This document shows positions 45,842 through 59,800 of a DNA stretch of 64,000 nt, in pieces. The position numbers were made by a program, and so were the translations under genes. The DNA is from Rotaria socialis. Its lineage: Eukaryota; Rotifera; Eurotatoria; Philodinida; Philodinidae. Location of the stretch: assembly GCA_905331475.1 (NCBI GenBank), contig CAJNYU010001291.1, positions 62,001 through 126,000 on the forward strand, in the 5' to 3' direction. Under the pieces are notes generated by a model. That model saw only the letters and a list, made by a program, of their open reading frames with translations. It was not told the DNA's origin and did not search any database. Every line of letters begins with the position of its first letter. The first letter of the stretch is position 1.

Positions 45842-45902
45842 TGACGTCATGAAATTTTATCAGCCAATAGTGACAGCATCGCGGTCAGTATTTGCTATAA
45901 AG
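45842..45902 (+). promoter_or_regulatory. CRE–CCAAT–TATA promoter-like cluster
   Basis: A perfect cAMP-response element TGACGTCA (45842–45849), CCAAT (45864–45868) and TATAAAG (45896–45902) follow one another in order and on the same strand. The spacing is usual for a strong RNA polymerase II promoter. It would start transcription near 45930, towards higher coordinates. No ORF follows. The first structured sequence downstream is the hairpin at 45991–46143. Confidence 0.5.
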
Positions 45903-45990
45903 GAAATGTGTGATCCTCTAATAGAATCGAGTTTACACACTGTTTTACATGAAAAAGAAACGAAATAGTGTGTACACTGTACAGTAGTGT

Positions 45991-46143
45991 CAAACTTGAA
46001 ACTTGAATTCAATTGAAAATTGAAATTTTCAACTTTCAACTGATACCGATATATGTGTGAGTCACAATTCTTCAGAATACTATTGGTTTAAAAATTGAAA
46101 GTTGAAAATTTCGATTTTCAATTGATTTCAAGTTTCAAGTTTG
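45991..46143. repeat. Fold-back sequence with 49-bp arms
   Basis: Arms 45991–46039 and 46095–46143 are inverted copies with about three mismatches, built around CAAACTTGAAACTTGA and CAATTGAAAAT, with a 55-nt loop. TGTACAGTA-like bases flank both ends, so the whole may be a small MITE. Lying about 60 bp past the predicted start of the CRE/CCAAT/TATA cluster, it could be transcribed into a stable hairpin RNA. Confidence 0.7.
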
Positions 46144-47928
46144 TCATATATGATACTGTACACGCTGAGCTTCATTTTTATACGTTTTTTTTCTACGACA
46201 ATTTTCGTGCTTTGATGATTAAAAGAAATTCATCTATTACATGTGATCAAAGTTTCGTACGCCACCCAATCGAAAAATAGATAGAGGCACTACGGCATTG
46301 TTCATGTTTACATAACATTGTGTATAGTTTCGCGGCACCCACACTCTTTTATGTCATCAGTTTAGAGTGTAGAGTAGAGCTCCATCGGGTAGGAAACAAC
46401 CTTGCACCACTCGAGCTCGAATTCTATTCTGAATTCAAATATCTTGGACGCGGCTGACTGTAATATCTGGGTGTCGTCGATCTGGAAAAGAGCAGAAAAA
46501 ATACTCGAAACGAATCCATTCTAAAATAGATTAATTTTTAACTCTTAAAAAATCAGAATATTTTGTTCGCAGTTTTTTCATCATACCAATGTTCCTCTGT
46601 ATGTGAATTTTAGAATATAAAATTTAGATTACCGCAGCACAAACTTGATGAAATGAAAGATTTTAAAGGGTGAGCAATCATCGTTAAATATTCATCGTAT
46701 TTTTAAGCAGAAGTGGAAACAAATGCTTATTTTGGATGTCAGCTGCCTGTGTCACTATTAGTTTTAAACAATAAAATCTCATCTTTCTTCAACAGAAAAA
46801 AAGATTGTTATCTTGTGATATAATGAATAATAAAGCAGTTTTCGAATAGCAACTTTTCTGTAACGAAAATTTTGTTTCAATAACATTACCAGCAAACCAT
46901 TCTATTTCAAGAGGAAAGCGAAATGTACCCCAGTGATGTACACGGCTATAAGAAGAAATATACCTCAATTGTACACCATTTCAAAATTAAGATTTGGCAA
47001 CCCTGCTGCACATGCATCATTGTAAAAGCTTTGCTATATATATATATATATATCTGTTAAACTATGTACACACCTATTGCTGTGAATAAATAATGATCGA
47101 TAAAAATCTTAGTTCATATTTTGTACTCAGAAAGATCTTGTTTCTTTGCTTGTATTAGATATTTTATAGAAAGTTCTAAATAAATACGAGTGCAACAGGT
47201 TCTATGTGTATATACTATGAATGAAACATATTATTTTTCTACAATCTATGTTCTTGTATTCGTGCTGAACGAACGAAAAATAATTCTCTCGATTCCATGA
47301 ATTGCGTCGAATTTTATTTTGATACACTGCTTAACCTCTGATTAATAATCATTTTTGAAGTAGCTCCAATCGAGTTTTAAATGCATATTGAAACAAATTA
47401 TTTTCAATCAAGCTTTTATTTTATACCGTTTATAATATCTATTCCGACAAAATGAGCTAATCATCATTCTAAAACCTTTCAAGCTCTATTTCTAATTGTA
47501 GAGTTAGATTTTAACGATGCACGATAGTAATGTACTGACGATCTATTCATTCTTGTTATAAAAACTACCAAAACAATATATGGATTTAGGATTTCTACAA
47601 TGATATGTATTTTGTGAAAATCTAATTGTTTTCGCATGAATAAAATAAATGTGAAATTTTTTGAAGTTCATTGAATTCTGCATGATAATTGTTCAAGACG
47701 ATTTTTAGAAGCGTTGATATGACTAAAAAAAGGCCTTCTATGTACTGTCATAGCATAGATTTTGAAATCATAAATAGCTCTAAATTGACGTTCGATAGGC
47801 ATTTCATCATGTTGTTTACAACTAATAATGATTTATACGACGAGCATCCGACTATTTATAATAGATAAAAATATGATTGCCATAGTGCGTCTACTTGCCG
47901 ACGAAAAGTCTAAGTGCAACAGTATGTA

Positions 47929-47936
47929 TGACGTCA
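47929..47936. promoter_or_regulatory. Perfect CRE palindrome TGACGTCA
   Basis: An isolated cAMP-response element core is part of a larger imperfect palindrome (GTATGACGT … ACGTCATAC, about 47926–47965). No CCAAT or TATA box or gene is evident nearby, so its relevance is uncertain. Confidence 0.35.
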
Positions 47937-49611
47937 ATGTTTATTTCATCTGAATACGTCATACATTTTATTATTTTCAAATGAATATCTTCGACATTCT
48001 ATCTAATCGGAATGCCTATTCATAGAAACTGGTGAAAAGAAATTTTGTAATCTAGGTATGAATGAATAATAGCTACACAATGAGAGGTGTCGAAGTGTAC
48101 CACTACATCGTATTTATATATAAACATGGTGTAGTAATATGTCCTTGTTGCATCGTTTCTCTTTTTCTCCTTCTTTTGTTCTTGTCCTTTATTGGCTAGA
48201 AATGTAGCAAGCTGAAGTTCACGAATACTTGAACTTACATATAATCGTTCTTTTGTAACTAACTATACTATCCGATTAGTCTTTCTTTTTGTTTCTTTTT
48301 ACTTCATTCACTCCAAATTTGACCTACTAAGGTAAAATCGTTTTTTTTTTTATTCAAATCAAGTATTTTTAGAGTGCGAATGTAATATACTTATTCAGAT
48401 TCTGTCATTCATCCTAAACAAACATTTTGATTGTAAAACAAGAGGTTGATTTGTTTGTGAAGTGTTGAATCGAAACAGTACAGTATCTTCAAAGTTGAAT
48501 AAAACATGCTTTGTAATCTTGATATTAGTGTGTTAATTTTTTTATTGACCTTTTTGAAGCATTGTGAAAAAGTTGAAATTGTATCTTAATGCAACCGGAT
48601 CATAGATTCTTTGGCATCAATGCAAACACTTATGAGAATTAATTTCATATTCAATTTGGTCTTATATTGAATATGGAAGTTCGATCTATATAGTTTTGGG
48701 TAATATTTTAAGATGAAGATATTGATTGATCTTAGAGAAGTTGGCAATAATAATTCTATTGATGTAATATTCATAAAAAATAGCCTGACATATTTGCTAA
48801 AATAAAGTTTTGGCACATCATGGCAGCACGTAATACACTTCGAAGTACATAGTTACATCGATATACATAGATTATATTCGTTTAGATAATGTTCGTAACA
48901 AATTATACTTATTGCTGTATAGATACAAAGTGATTACAATATTGTTTTAGAAATTTATTTGATCCTTCTCAGTAAGAATAGACAATATGATTTTCGAGTT
49001 TCCACGTGAAATTTTGTATAGAAACAACCATAGACAGATAAGTTTCTTGTGATAGTTTAAGTTCTGACTTTAAGATTCACTTACAATAAAAAGACCAGCA
49101 TTTTTACAAACCGATAGAAGTGTATTAAAAGAATATAAAATTTTCATTTAGATCGGTCTTACCCTGACTTTACAATTCGAAAAACATATTTTCTATTGTT
49201 TCATATCGAAGCGTAGCAGTCATATAAAAATTTATTTGTAAAAATTCATTGCAGTAAAAATCCAAGTATCTAAATTCTTTTTCAGATTCTCATAACGTAA
49301 TCGAGTCTATATGACGCATATGTTTTTCATTCAAAAGTGATTTATCACTAGAGACTGATTTTCCTCGTTATTCGTAGGATGAATCAATAGCAAATAATTC
49401 CATCGAATGGAATAGTTAAGATTTGTTTCAACCATCGCAGAATAAGTAGATTTCAAGCAATTTGAAAGAGATAAAGTTAACAAAATAGTATAAAAAAAAT
49501 AAATGAGTCATTGTATGCACATTTTAATGTAAACAAAGAATTCTTTTAGAATTAATACAATAGTAACAGTATATATATAAAGACCAACATATTCTACAAT
49601 ACAATAAATAC

Positions 49612-50385
49612 TCATAATAAATCATCATCAGAATCGGTATCACTCGATGAACAATTTGTTGCATTTGTTTCTTCATTTAAAGTTGAAAAAATATCCGATG
49701 CAAATGATGTGGTATCATGTTTCGGTGGTCGTACAGCTGTAGTAACTGGTGTATATGATGATGCATTTTGAGTTGTAGATGCATTAACAACTGTTGTTGA
49801 ATTAATTGTTGAATTTTGCATATTCATTTGTTGCTGTTGCTGCTGTTGTTGTTGTAATGTTTGTTCACTTATGCGGCCAAGAAGACCACGATTCATAGCA
49901 ATGTTTGTTGGATATGGTCGTCGAATATCCCCTTGTTGCCAATTATCTGGTGCTATTGTTGAATAGCATGATGCTAATTGATGTGCATAGCGAATAATTG
50001 TCTCCGAAGGAAACGTTTTAGCGCGACGAATATTTGCTAATTTTTCACGTGCTTGATAGACTGCCGATGAAAGTACTTGTACCGCTTGTAATAAATATGT
50101 CTGCAAACAACGTAATGCTCGATCACATTTAAGAATTTCATCACGTTTCATTTGTAATTGTCTTTCTAATTCTTGTTGTTCACGAACAACATGAATTTGT
50201 TGTGTTAAATAATTTTGTCGTTCAATAAACATATCAACTAATGTTTGTGTATCAAAATTATTATTTGTTGATGATGAATTATATAATTGTGAAATTATTT
50301 CACGACATATTGTATCCATTTCTTGCAGAAGTAATTCTAATTTACGACGCGTACCAAGATTTGTATTTTGTACTATTTCAGCCAT
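49612..50385 (-). CDS. MED4: Mediator complex subunit 4 (MED4)
   Basis: Single-exon ORF of 257 aa, close to the family's usual 250–270 aa. MED4 is a structural subunit of the Mediator middle module in the nucleus. The N-terminal half is helical and coiled-coil like. The conserved core ETIIRYAHQLASCYSTIAP, then DNWQQGDIRRPYPT and RGLLG, aligns directly with human MED4 (EEIIKYAHRISA … GDPRRPYPT … SGLLG). A poly-Gln tract (nine Q after SEQTL) and an acidic Ser-rich tail (SSSDTDSDDD) complete it. Its start faces that of TSC2 across 508 bp. Confidence 0.95.
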   Translation of the reverse strand: MAEIVQNTNLGTRRKLELLLQEMDTICREIISQLYNSSSTNNNFDTQTLVDMFIERQNYLTQQIHVVREQQELERQLQMKRDEILKCDRALRCLQTYLLQAVQVLSSAVYQAREKLANIRRAKTFPSETIIRYAHQLASCYSTIAPDNWQQGDIRRPYPTNIAMNRGLLGRISEQTLQQQQQQQQQMNMQNSTINSTTVVNASTTQNASSYTPVTTAVRPPKHDTTSFASDIFSTLNEETNATNCSSSDTDSDDDLL

Positions 50386-50893
50386 GTGTATATTCTTTCA
50401 ATAACGAATATCAAATGGATGAAATCTAAAGTAATAATATGAATGTATATCTATACTTGATCTTTTCTATCTTCTTTTTTTTTCATACATTGAAATGGAA
50501 ATGTTATAGATATATTCATCTATGACATCCAATTAAATCCGAAAACATCTTTACTGACCTCTATATTTAGTTTGTTTTTATTCTTTCTCGGTATTCATTG
50601 GATTTATTTGACAGGCAGCAGCTGATTAGTTCTTCTCCTTCTCCCGATCTCTCTCTCTCTCTCTTTTTATACTAGAGAAAGGACGGCTGATTGTCGCATG
50701 CTATTCCTTTACCCGTTTACCCTCTTCTAAGTTAATGTGGCGTTAGGTATTTATCTTTTCGAAGATTTATAGGTTACATTTAAGTATACAGATATCTGTT
50801 TTTTTTTCTATAAATGACATAAATATTTAGTTATTATAACCGTAGTATACCGAGCGTGTGTCTAAAGAGAAGATTGATCTTCTGCACATTAAA
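50386..50893. promoter_or_regulatory. Divergent upstream region of MED4 and TSC2
   Basis: 508 bp between two divergent start codons. It holds a CT-rich run (about 50638–50665, including a short (CT)n tract) and a less AT-rich patch around 50680–50720. No TATA box is clear. A shared regulatory region is likely but unproven. Confidence 0.4.
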
Positions 50894-53800
50894 ATGGCTC
50901 TTGGACCTCCAGTATCAACAACAGCTTTTGTTGTTGTTTATAATCCATCACAAGTACGAATTCCAATATAATTATTATCAATTTTAATTATTATTTCTCG
51001 TTTTTATTTCTTTAGTACATTTATAGTATTACCAATGGTCAAAATGCAGAACGAATTGAAGCACTTAAACATCTATTTGAATGTTTAACACATTCCGATA
51101 TTGATCTTGTATGTAAAGATATATTTTTATATTGCTAAATAATTTTTATTTATTTATTATAGATAACTTTAGGAAGCATTTGGCTATGTGTAACAGGTTT
51201 ATTGACCAATGAAGAACAACAACGATTAATGAATAATGAAATACGACAATGTGCATTTAAATGTATATTAGAATTAATTAAGATAGAAGTAAGTTTATTT
51301 CTATTACAACAGTAGTTCAGAAAATTTTCGTAGTCCAGTTGATCCATGAGGAATAGGTTGATTTTTAATTTTTGATGCATTATTTTCTTGTGTCTGTTTA
51401 TGATTTGATCGAAGAAATGGACGTAACGATAATGTTTTAAACCATGTACGAATCGCTTTCAATGGTCGTCGTCGACCATTAGTCTTAGGTTTTGTTATGG
51501 GATTTACAGATGACGAAGATGAAATCATCATGTTAGGTGTTGAAGTTGATCGATTCATTGTGCTGAGAGAATCGATAGTTGGTAAAGGGTGAAGAATTGT
51601 TTTTGGACGACGATAATGGATAAAGCGACTGATGATATTTTTTCGTGAGCGATGATAGATAGTTTGTGCGTAGAATTGTGATGATAGAGACAAGTCAATT
51701 TCTGAACGAAATGGATAGGGTTCCACGTTTTTGTTTGTATTGATCTAGATTTACAAAAAAATACAGTTTATTCTTTATCTCGAGACTTAATTAAATAATT
51801 TATTAGTTAAACCGTTATGTCGTCATCGATGCGTTTGTTTGTAATAACAGTAACAATATCAGTTTCTGATGATGATATATCGTTTGCGTTAGGTTCAAGA
51901 TTTAGATTCTAATGACAACGAAAATAAATTAACTATCTATCAGAATTCTAATACTATTTTATAGATGCTTACTAAATCCTCATCCTCATTTAAGCTATCG
52001 TCTTGATCAATAGCAGATGCAAATGCGACCGATTTTTTCGATACACTACGTGGTATATCAGTTGATTTAATGATTGATGGACGTTTTGGTGAAGATGAAT
52101 CTTGTTGCTGTTGCTGTTCTGAATGCGTAGTTTTACTTTCAATATTCTCTGATGAGCGATGCGAATGTATTAGTTTCAAAAGAGACACTCGCATTTGTTT
52201 GAATTTTTTATTTGAATAATCTAATACATGATCATTTTTCTTTATTTCTTTATTAGAAGATGATGGATCAATCGATTCCAATTGATTGGATATAGTTTTC
52301 TTTGAATTAAAATCTTTTAAAGTCATTTTTGTTTAGTTTTGTTGTAATATTAGACTAAAACAGTATTAAGAAATTTAGTGGTTAGTTTATTTTAATATTC
52401 ATCCCCCTAGGGTTATGTTCCTGCCTACCTTGCCCATATAACTATCATAGACAAGTATAAGAAAATATTCTGTATAGGTAGGTGCTTCTTTTTTATTAGT
52501 TCACTTTATATACATCATTGAAGCGTAGACTTACCTGAGGCGATGAAATTCCTAAAAACAAAGGCATAAAACTTTTCTATCTTTTCTTGTGTCAATTATC
52601 ATAATTTTGAAAGTCATCTACCTGTGTTATGTGTAACTTGTTTTTTACTGTATAATGACAAATGTTGACGAAAAACAAAAATCAAATGCGAAATAGGATG
52701 GCAGCTGTTAATATTTACATTTTCGTGTTAGATAATATAAAACATAAAAATAAGAAGTCATTAATTGTGTATAGAAAAAGAAGTGTCAACGAGAATTTCA
52801 CGTAAAATTAATTGACATAAAAAATTGCATCTTGTTTTCGATCAAGCTCTCATGCACATTTAATAAATAAAACCAATACATTTTATGATGAAGTATTATG
52901 GTACGTAATTGAGTGCGATGTTGATTTTCATGTTTTGTCACAAATCTCTTTCGACTACTCTGCTCTATTGTGTTTGTTTTGTGATTAAGTACGACAATTA
53001 CATAAGTGTAAAGCGTGCTCGTATGAACATACATGATTCTATTAATCTTGCATTGGTATATGTTGTACTATTTTCGTTTCATAATATTTATTGCCGGTGG
53101 TGTTCGAATTACATCCGATTTTTGTTTTTCAGATCGCACGATACGACTAACAACTATTCAAGCTAATATACTAAGAAGAAGACATGAGTAGTTTATATAT
53201 TTCTCAGTTGAAATAAACACTGGACTTGATGAATTTATTGTGAATAGAAAAATTTCTTGATTTATTCGATCTGTCTATAAAATAAAATAGTATGATGATT
53301 TTTCCTAATAAATTATCTATTTCACATTTTGACTTAAGCATTTAAATACAATATATTTCGAGAAAAAGAATATAAAATAATATGATTCAGAAAACATATA
53401 GATATATAATAAGAAATCAAATAAAAGTTTTCATTCATCTATACATGAAATTCATTGAAAAGCAGACGTAAGCGTTTCTAAATCAGAAACTTACATAAAT
53501 AGGATAAATATAACTGATAAATGGAAACAAATATTAGCCAGAACAAGAAATTATTTCCATATAAAAACCTAAATAAAAAGCATCCAATTAAATTTTATTT
53601 ATTTGTTGAAGCAATTACAAAAAAGATTTTTCAATATGTGGCTATCGTTTGATTTTCTGGCACGTTATAAAATCAACAATGGTAATGATGCTGCATTATG
53701 GTAAAAATAAATTTTCAACTTGAAATAAAAAATCTTACCCTTGTATATTTCATTTAGGCTCGAATGCTTCTATTTATTAACTGATGACGGTAAAAGAATG

Positions 53801-56800
53801 GATCATGTTGATGATCGTCTACGAGGTATTGACGTTTAGCTTTTTGTATATTGAAGATCTTTATACCAAAACACAAAATAATGCTAATTTTATTCATTTA
53901 GTTCGCCTTATTATACAGTTAATTAGTGAAATTTTGACAGGCTGGATGAATCAAAATCTTCAAGCTGATCAAACATTAAAAGAATGCTTGACAAATAATT
54001 GCCGTTTACGAAACGATGAGTTAAATGCGATTCTGGAGTATATGTTTCGTTATTTAAATCCTGATGGTGATGATGCTACAATTGCCAAGAGTTGTTTAAA
54101 AACAGCAGCCATTAATGTAAATATAAGATAGATAGAAATAGTTTCACAAACAAAAGAGTTTTTCTTTTGTGTAGAAGTCCATTGGTATTTTAACTTGCAT
54201 TGTTGATCATCATGTTTTAAATACAGGATTAATTCATTATTTTATTCAAAATGTTGTTGATTTACATGACAATTATAGATTTGTACATGGCATAAATACG
54301 GAATTATTGCAAGTATGTTATTTATTCTGAGTCAAGCCGATCTAGATTGTAATACAACTAAACTAGTCAACCAACTCTGTTTACTAGAGATTTATTCAAA
54401 TATGTAGTGGTTTTTTTCAATAGAATATAGTTTATTCCTATTCAATTCAACGAAAGATATAGACTCTATCGATGAGTTGATTGTTTAACGTAATATAAAT
54501 TAAAGCAAATAGTGAAATTAATAGTAAAATTTTATGAACAAATAATTCTAGTATTTACTGTACTCCTATGTATAATAAATTAGTTAGCTTGTATCATTGT
54601 GAAATTTAAAATTTTCACTAATCAAATATAAGGAAATTCTTTGTTTAAATAGAATACTTGATCTATGGATCTTTTACGAACAAATCATCAATTTTCTATT
54701 CAATTATTTGAACTAACTAGAACATTCGATAGTATGAAAATTTGATGAGTGTTGATAATCAACCAATCAAAAATTGTTTGGTTCAATACAACAATGAACT
54801 CTCTACATTGGTTCAAACTTTAATATAAGAACTGATCAGAATGATCATATTGAGCATTGAACTTCGAATATCATGTGATTATAACTGAACAAAAAAGAGT
54901 TGTTATACTTTTTCTCCAGCTGACAGTAGCGCGGTATGCCACAACGTCTAAATGAAAAGCAAAGGTTTCACCTTCTATTTCTGTACAACATATATTTTGA
55001 GAACTGATGAATGGATTCCTCTGAATTCATAACCAAGCAAAGAAAAATTAACAAATCTACACTTTATATTAGTTTTCAATAGATTTCATATAACTTGCAA
55101 TTTTTATTTTATTTTATTTTATTTTATTTTTATTTAGTTAATTACAAATCATTTAGCTAAAGCTGCATGGCATATGATGTCAGCCGTTTCTGTTCTTTGC
55201 GGAATTATTGTCGAAAGGTAAAGAAAAATTTTCTTGAATTATTTATGCTATAACTTATTTTACATTTTTTATAGGTTAGAAGCTCCGATTAGTAAAGATA
55301 TTGATCCATTGTCAACACTATTACTTGTTTTAACACAAATATTAATTGATAATCTGCAGCATCGTTCAAAAGCTCAACATCATGTACAAGTCTCACATGA
55401 TGATATAATACATCGAAAATGTTATTTAAACAGAATTCAACAATTGCCATTATGTTGGTTAACAATGCTTCATCAAATATTAATCAAACGTCAAAACGTT
55501 AATATAATATTAATAAATTTTCAACAATTTATAAATCTAATTAATGATCAAACTTATTCTTGCGCATTAGATTTATTTGATATGACTATATGGAAAATGA
55601 TGGATCAAATTATGAAAATCTGTCATCAATATTTAATTGTAAACGTGGCTTTTGCTTCAATTCTATTGTCTTCATCTTGCTTTTTTTGTTTTTGTTAAAG
55701 GTCGATCAAAAGAGTACACCAACAACGCGACCTATTTATGATAAATGTATGAATGGTTTTGAAGAATTAACAAGTAGACTATGCTGTTTACCACATACAA
55801 TGGTAACATATTTATTCGATATCAAACGTTTAACATCATTAACAGTAAGAATTTTTTGAAAGATGAAAATTCTTATTCAAAATATGATTTTTCTTCGTTT
55901 GACTAGAAAACACCAATTCGTGTACAAATGATTAAGCAATCATGCGAGAAACTTCTACATGTTATTCGACCCAACAATCCTGAATGGTCACTTGCATTAC
56001 GAGAACTTGTTGAATATATTATTTCGTAAATAGGACAATGAAATTGTTTTGATAAAAGAATCATTCATTCTATTTCTTAAAATGTAGAAATGCTAAAGAA
56101 ACTGTTCCAACACGTATGCATGTATTAACAACGGTGTTGAATAAGTATTTATGGTTTAAAATGACCGATCAGGTAAATAAAATTTAAAATAGTATCTTTT
56201 AACATACTATCTCTACTTTGATTCTGAAGTATTAAGTTGAGTTTATTATTGATGATTGCAGACAATTCAACATTTTTCAGATAGTATGATATTTTATACT
56301 AATAGAAATTTTAAGAATAGACTACGTTCATATATGTAGTTCTTTTCAGAACTAATAACTCAATAATACTAAACGTTGTACGAATCTTCTATTCTCTCAT
56401 ATTCACAACCTAAAACGTTGAGGTCGTGTATGAATCTTAATGGGCATCATTGAAGAATTTCTTTTGATTTATCCTATCCCTTTTATCTTTACATATTACA
56501 AAATCTCATCTCATTGTTATCCGATTTTAAAATCATAGAAATAAACTTGACTCATGTAGTATTTCTTAAGTACTTTTCGAATCCGAGAGTGCTGAAATTT
56601 TTACAAACAAAAAAAATATAAGAAACTTTCAACATACTCTTCTATCGCAGATAAAAATCTTGATCAGCGTGGATTTTTCAAATAAACAAAAGAATTTTTT
56701 TTCTCCCTTTATTATCTTCTTTTATTTATTTTTATTTAAATTAGGTGACGAATATCGGTGAAATCATACTTGAAACATTAGAAAATTTAATTTATATTGA

Positions 56801-59800
56801 TTTAAATTCGATATCTGAAAATGACTTTGATAGTAAACATGCACTTATGAAACAAGCTGCGGTGAAATCAATCTTCGAATGTTTTCTATCTGATCATTCA
56901 ATTGATGCACATCTTGCTAGTCATTGTTATAAAATCATTACACAGGTAACTAGTGGAAAATAATGAATTTCGAATGGTGAATATATTTCACTAAAGTTTC
57001 TTGCTATTATTATCTTCACGACGTAACACCCTCAAAAAAAGAAATAAACTTTTAGACTATTGAGAAGAAAAATAGTACCACATTAAAAATAATTCCATTT
57101 GGATTACCATGAATAAGTTTTCTTTTCACGTAGATTTATCAACAAGATTGTGTACATATTGCATCAATTGAATCAATTCATCGGCCATTAATTGAACTTA
57201 TTCTCGAACAGATGCATGAACTTTTCGAAAATAATCTAACATGCACACGTTTAATGTCATTTAATCATTGTTCTTCAATATTAAATTTTTTCATTAAGGA
57301 ATATTTTTCAAACTATTCAAAAATAGTAACTTGTATCCAAGTGAAAACACGTAATCTTATATGGCAATTACTATTGAATATTCGTATACGTTCATCGGAT
57401 TCACGTATTGGAATGTATTCAAGTAAAAAGGATACGATTCTATATGGCAGATATCGGTAAATAGAACATGATATTTTAATGGCATACTTATAAAATTAAG
57501 TTTTTCTTTATAGAATTAATAGCGATCAAAAGCCAAATGAGAATGAATATTTCCTGGATCTTCAGGATTATTTATTAAATATAGTCAATTGGTTAAAAGT
57601 TGTAAGATATTTTATTCTATACAGTGACTCATAATTTACTAGAAAATAGATTATTCAACATATGCAGTCTACTTTGATCAGTTGCACTGATTGTTGTTCG
57701 ATGATGATACATGACTCCTCAAATTAACTTTTTACAAGGCAACTTCCAATTAATATCGTCTTGAACTAGCGCTATTGACTTCGATAAATAAAATAGAATA
57801 CTTCCCTGCTATCTCGAACAATCTAGTGTTGATCGTTTGAATTCAAAAGGAATAATAATATTTAGTAGCTTTTCTTTCTATGAATTCCATAGCACAGCAA
57901 GAAAATAGCATATTGATCAGTTCATTATTCTATAAAACATTCTTAAGATTATGGCTACTATTCAACTCATGGATTTAATACCAGACTAATCTCATTCATT
58001 TATATTCTTGAGAATAGAGAATAAATGATAAAAGTTATACATATCATGTACTGAATATTCATGAGATAAATACTTTTAGTCAATAAAGTATTACTTTATT
58101 ACGGTCAATAGCTTTAGTTCTACAAAGTATCGTTTAAAAACAAGAATTATGCATCTTGTTTGATTTCAGTAGACTGAAGATAATGAATAATTTTTGTCGT
58201 CTATAATAGTTATGAGTCACTCTTCATACATTATTCTAGTTATGAAATTGATTTTCCTCTCTTCATTTTATAGGAATCACCTGAAGTAACAAATGTAATA
58301 TTAGAATCTTTGTGCAATTTTCTTAAAGAACAGTCAATCGTTGATTTAAGTCATATAAATATTGATCAATTAGTACCATTATTGATCAATATGGTAAGTA
58401 ATCAAATTAGAGAAATTTATTACTGTATCAGAGACTAGGATTAATTTGGTTTTTAATGGAAAGAAAACTTAATATTTGATTATAAAAAGATTTTCGTTGA
58501 CATATTTCTAGTAGAACGTGTTTTTAAATGATTCCATTAAACAGATCTCTTGATTATTGAGATGCTTCTGTTTTTGAAGGAACTTTAGTCATAGCCTGTA
58601 TTTTTATTTTCTTTGATAAAATCTATTCGTTTGTTCTGGTTTAGTTTCATGATGATTTGATTAATAAAACTTCATCATTATCATTAAACTGTTTAATAAT
58701 TTGTACCGGTTATAAAAATCAAATCTCAAAAATCAATCTTGTAATTGATTGTTTTATCGAAGCAATGAATTCTTCAAAATCTTCCATTATTATTGATGCC
58801 ATACAAGCTTTTATTATATGTTTATCTAATCTTTATGACGAAATAAAAGTATATATTCCAAGAATTATTTTATATTTAAGTAAAAAGTTAAATTATGATG
58901 TTTATATATCCCAAATCCTTCTTGAATTTTTAATGCGTAAGTATTCTTTTTTTATGTACATAAAATCTTGATGATTTTTGTGTGAAACATGATATTGAGT
59001 GATAGGTGAATTTGAAAGATTAAATTTGGATGCTTATTTTTCATCTATGGAGCTCGTCGAGTCTAATTTCGCAAATAGTAGATCCGAAAAGTCCTCATTG
59101 TTTGAAAAATGTGCAGTGTACAGCTGATTGAAAATAGAAAAATAGTATCACGCCTTTTCCGATTAATTATTTAATGCTAAGGAAAAAATGAGAATGAAAT
59201 TAAAATTCAATTCCACTAGTTCCAGGCTCAATTTTCTTTCCCTAAAGAATATGGTACGTGTTGATATGCGAGTATACACCATACATGAAATACCTTATCA
59301 CATTTTCAGCGGACTAATAGGAAGAACAGTAGAAGCATGTCTTCAAAAATAGACACGATGAAAGAATTTCTCGACGGTTAACGCGAACAACTTTGCCATA
59401 TTTCACATATTGGTTTCTCGGGGATTTTGCGAACAGTTTTTATATTACATTTAAATTAATTTAAGAACTGTTATTTGAAAATTACTGTGACACATCATTA
59501 ACAATTTACTGCTTTCAAATCTTAATTGATATTATAAATCACTATCAATATCAAACAGCTCACAATCTCATCTTATCTCATACGTTGTTATGCTTTTATT
59601 TTAATCAATTACCAATGAATGAACGTAAATTATTTTCTTATTATATTCTACGAGTAAGATTAATTAAAGAAAAACAAAGGTCAAAAGGCTAGAATCTTTT
59701 TTTTTCATTACAGTCATTATATGAAACACCATTTTCTGTTGGTCAAAATTCAAACTTAATCGAAAGGCAAACACGTTTACAACGTTCAGGTTCATTATCA

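Larger units (their letters stand above)
45603..49611. other. Gene-poor stretch with promoter-like motifs and a hairpin
   Basis: Four kilobases between the 5' end of the aldo-keto reductase gene and the 3' end of MED4 show no supported ORF. Contents are a CRE/CCAAT/TATA cluster (45842–45902), a 49-bp-arm hairpin (45991–46143), a less AT-rich patch at about 46320–46490, a TA repeat at about 47036–47052 and a second perfect CRE (TGACGTCA) at 47929–47936. Confidence 0.6.
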
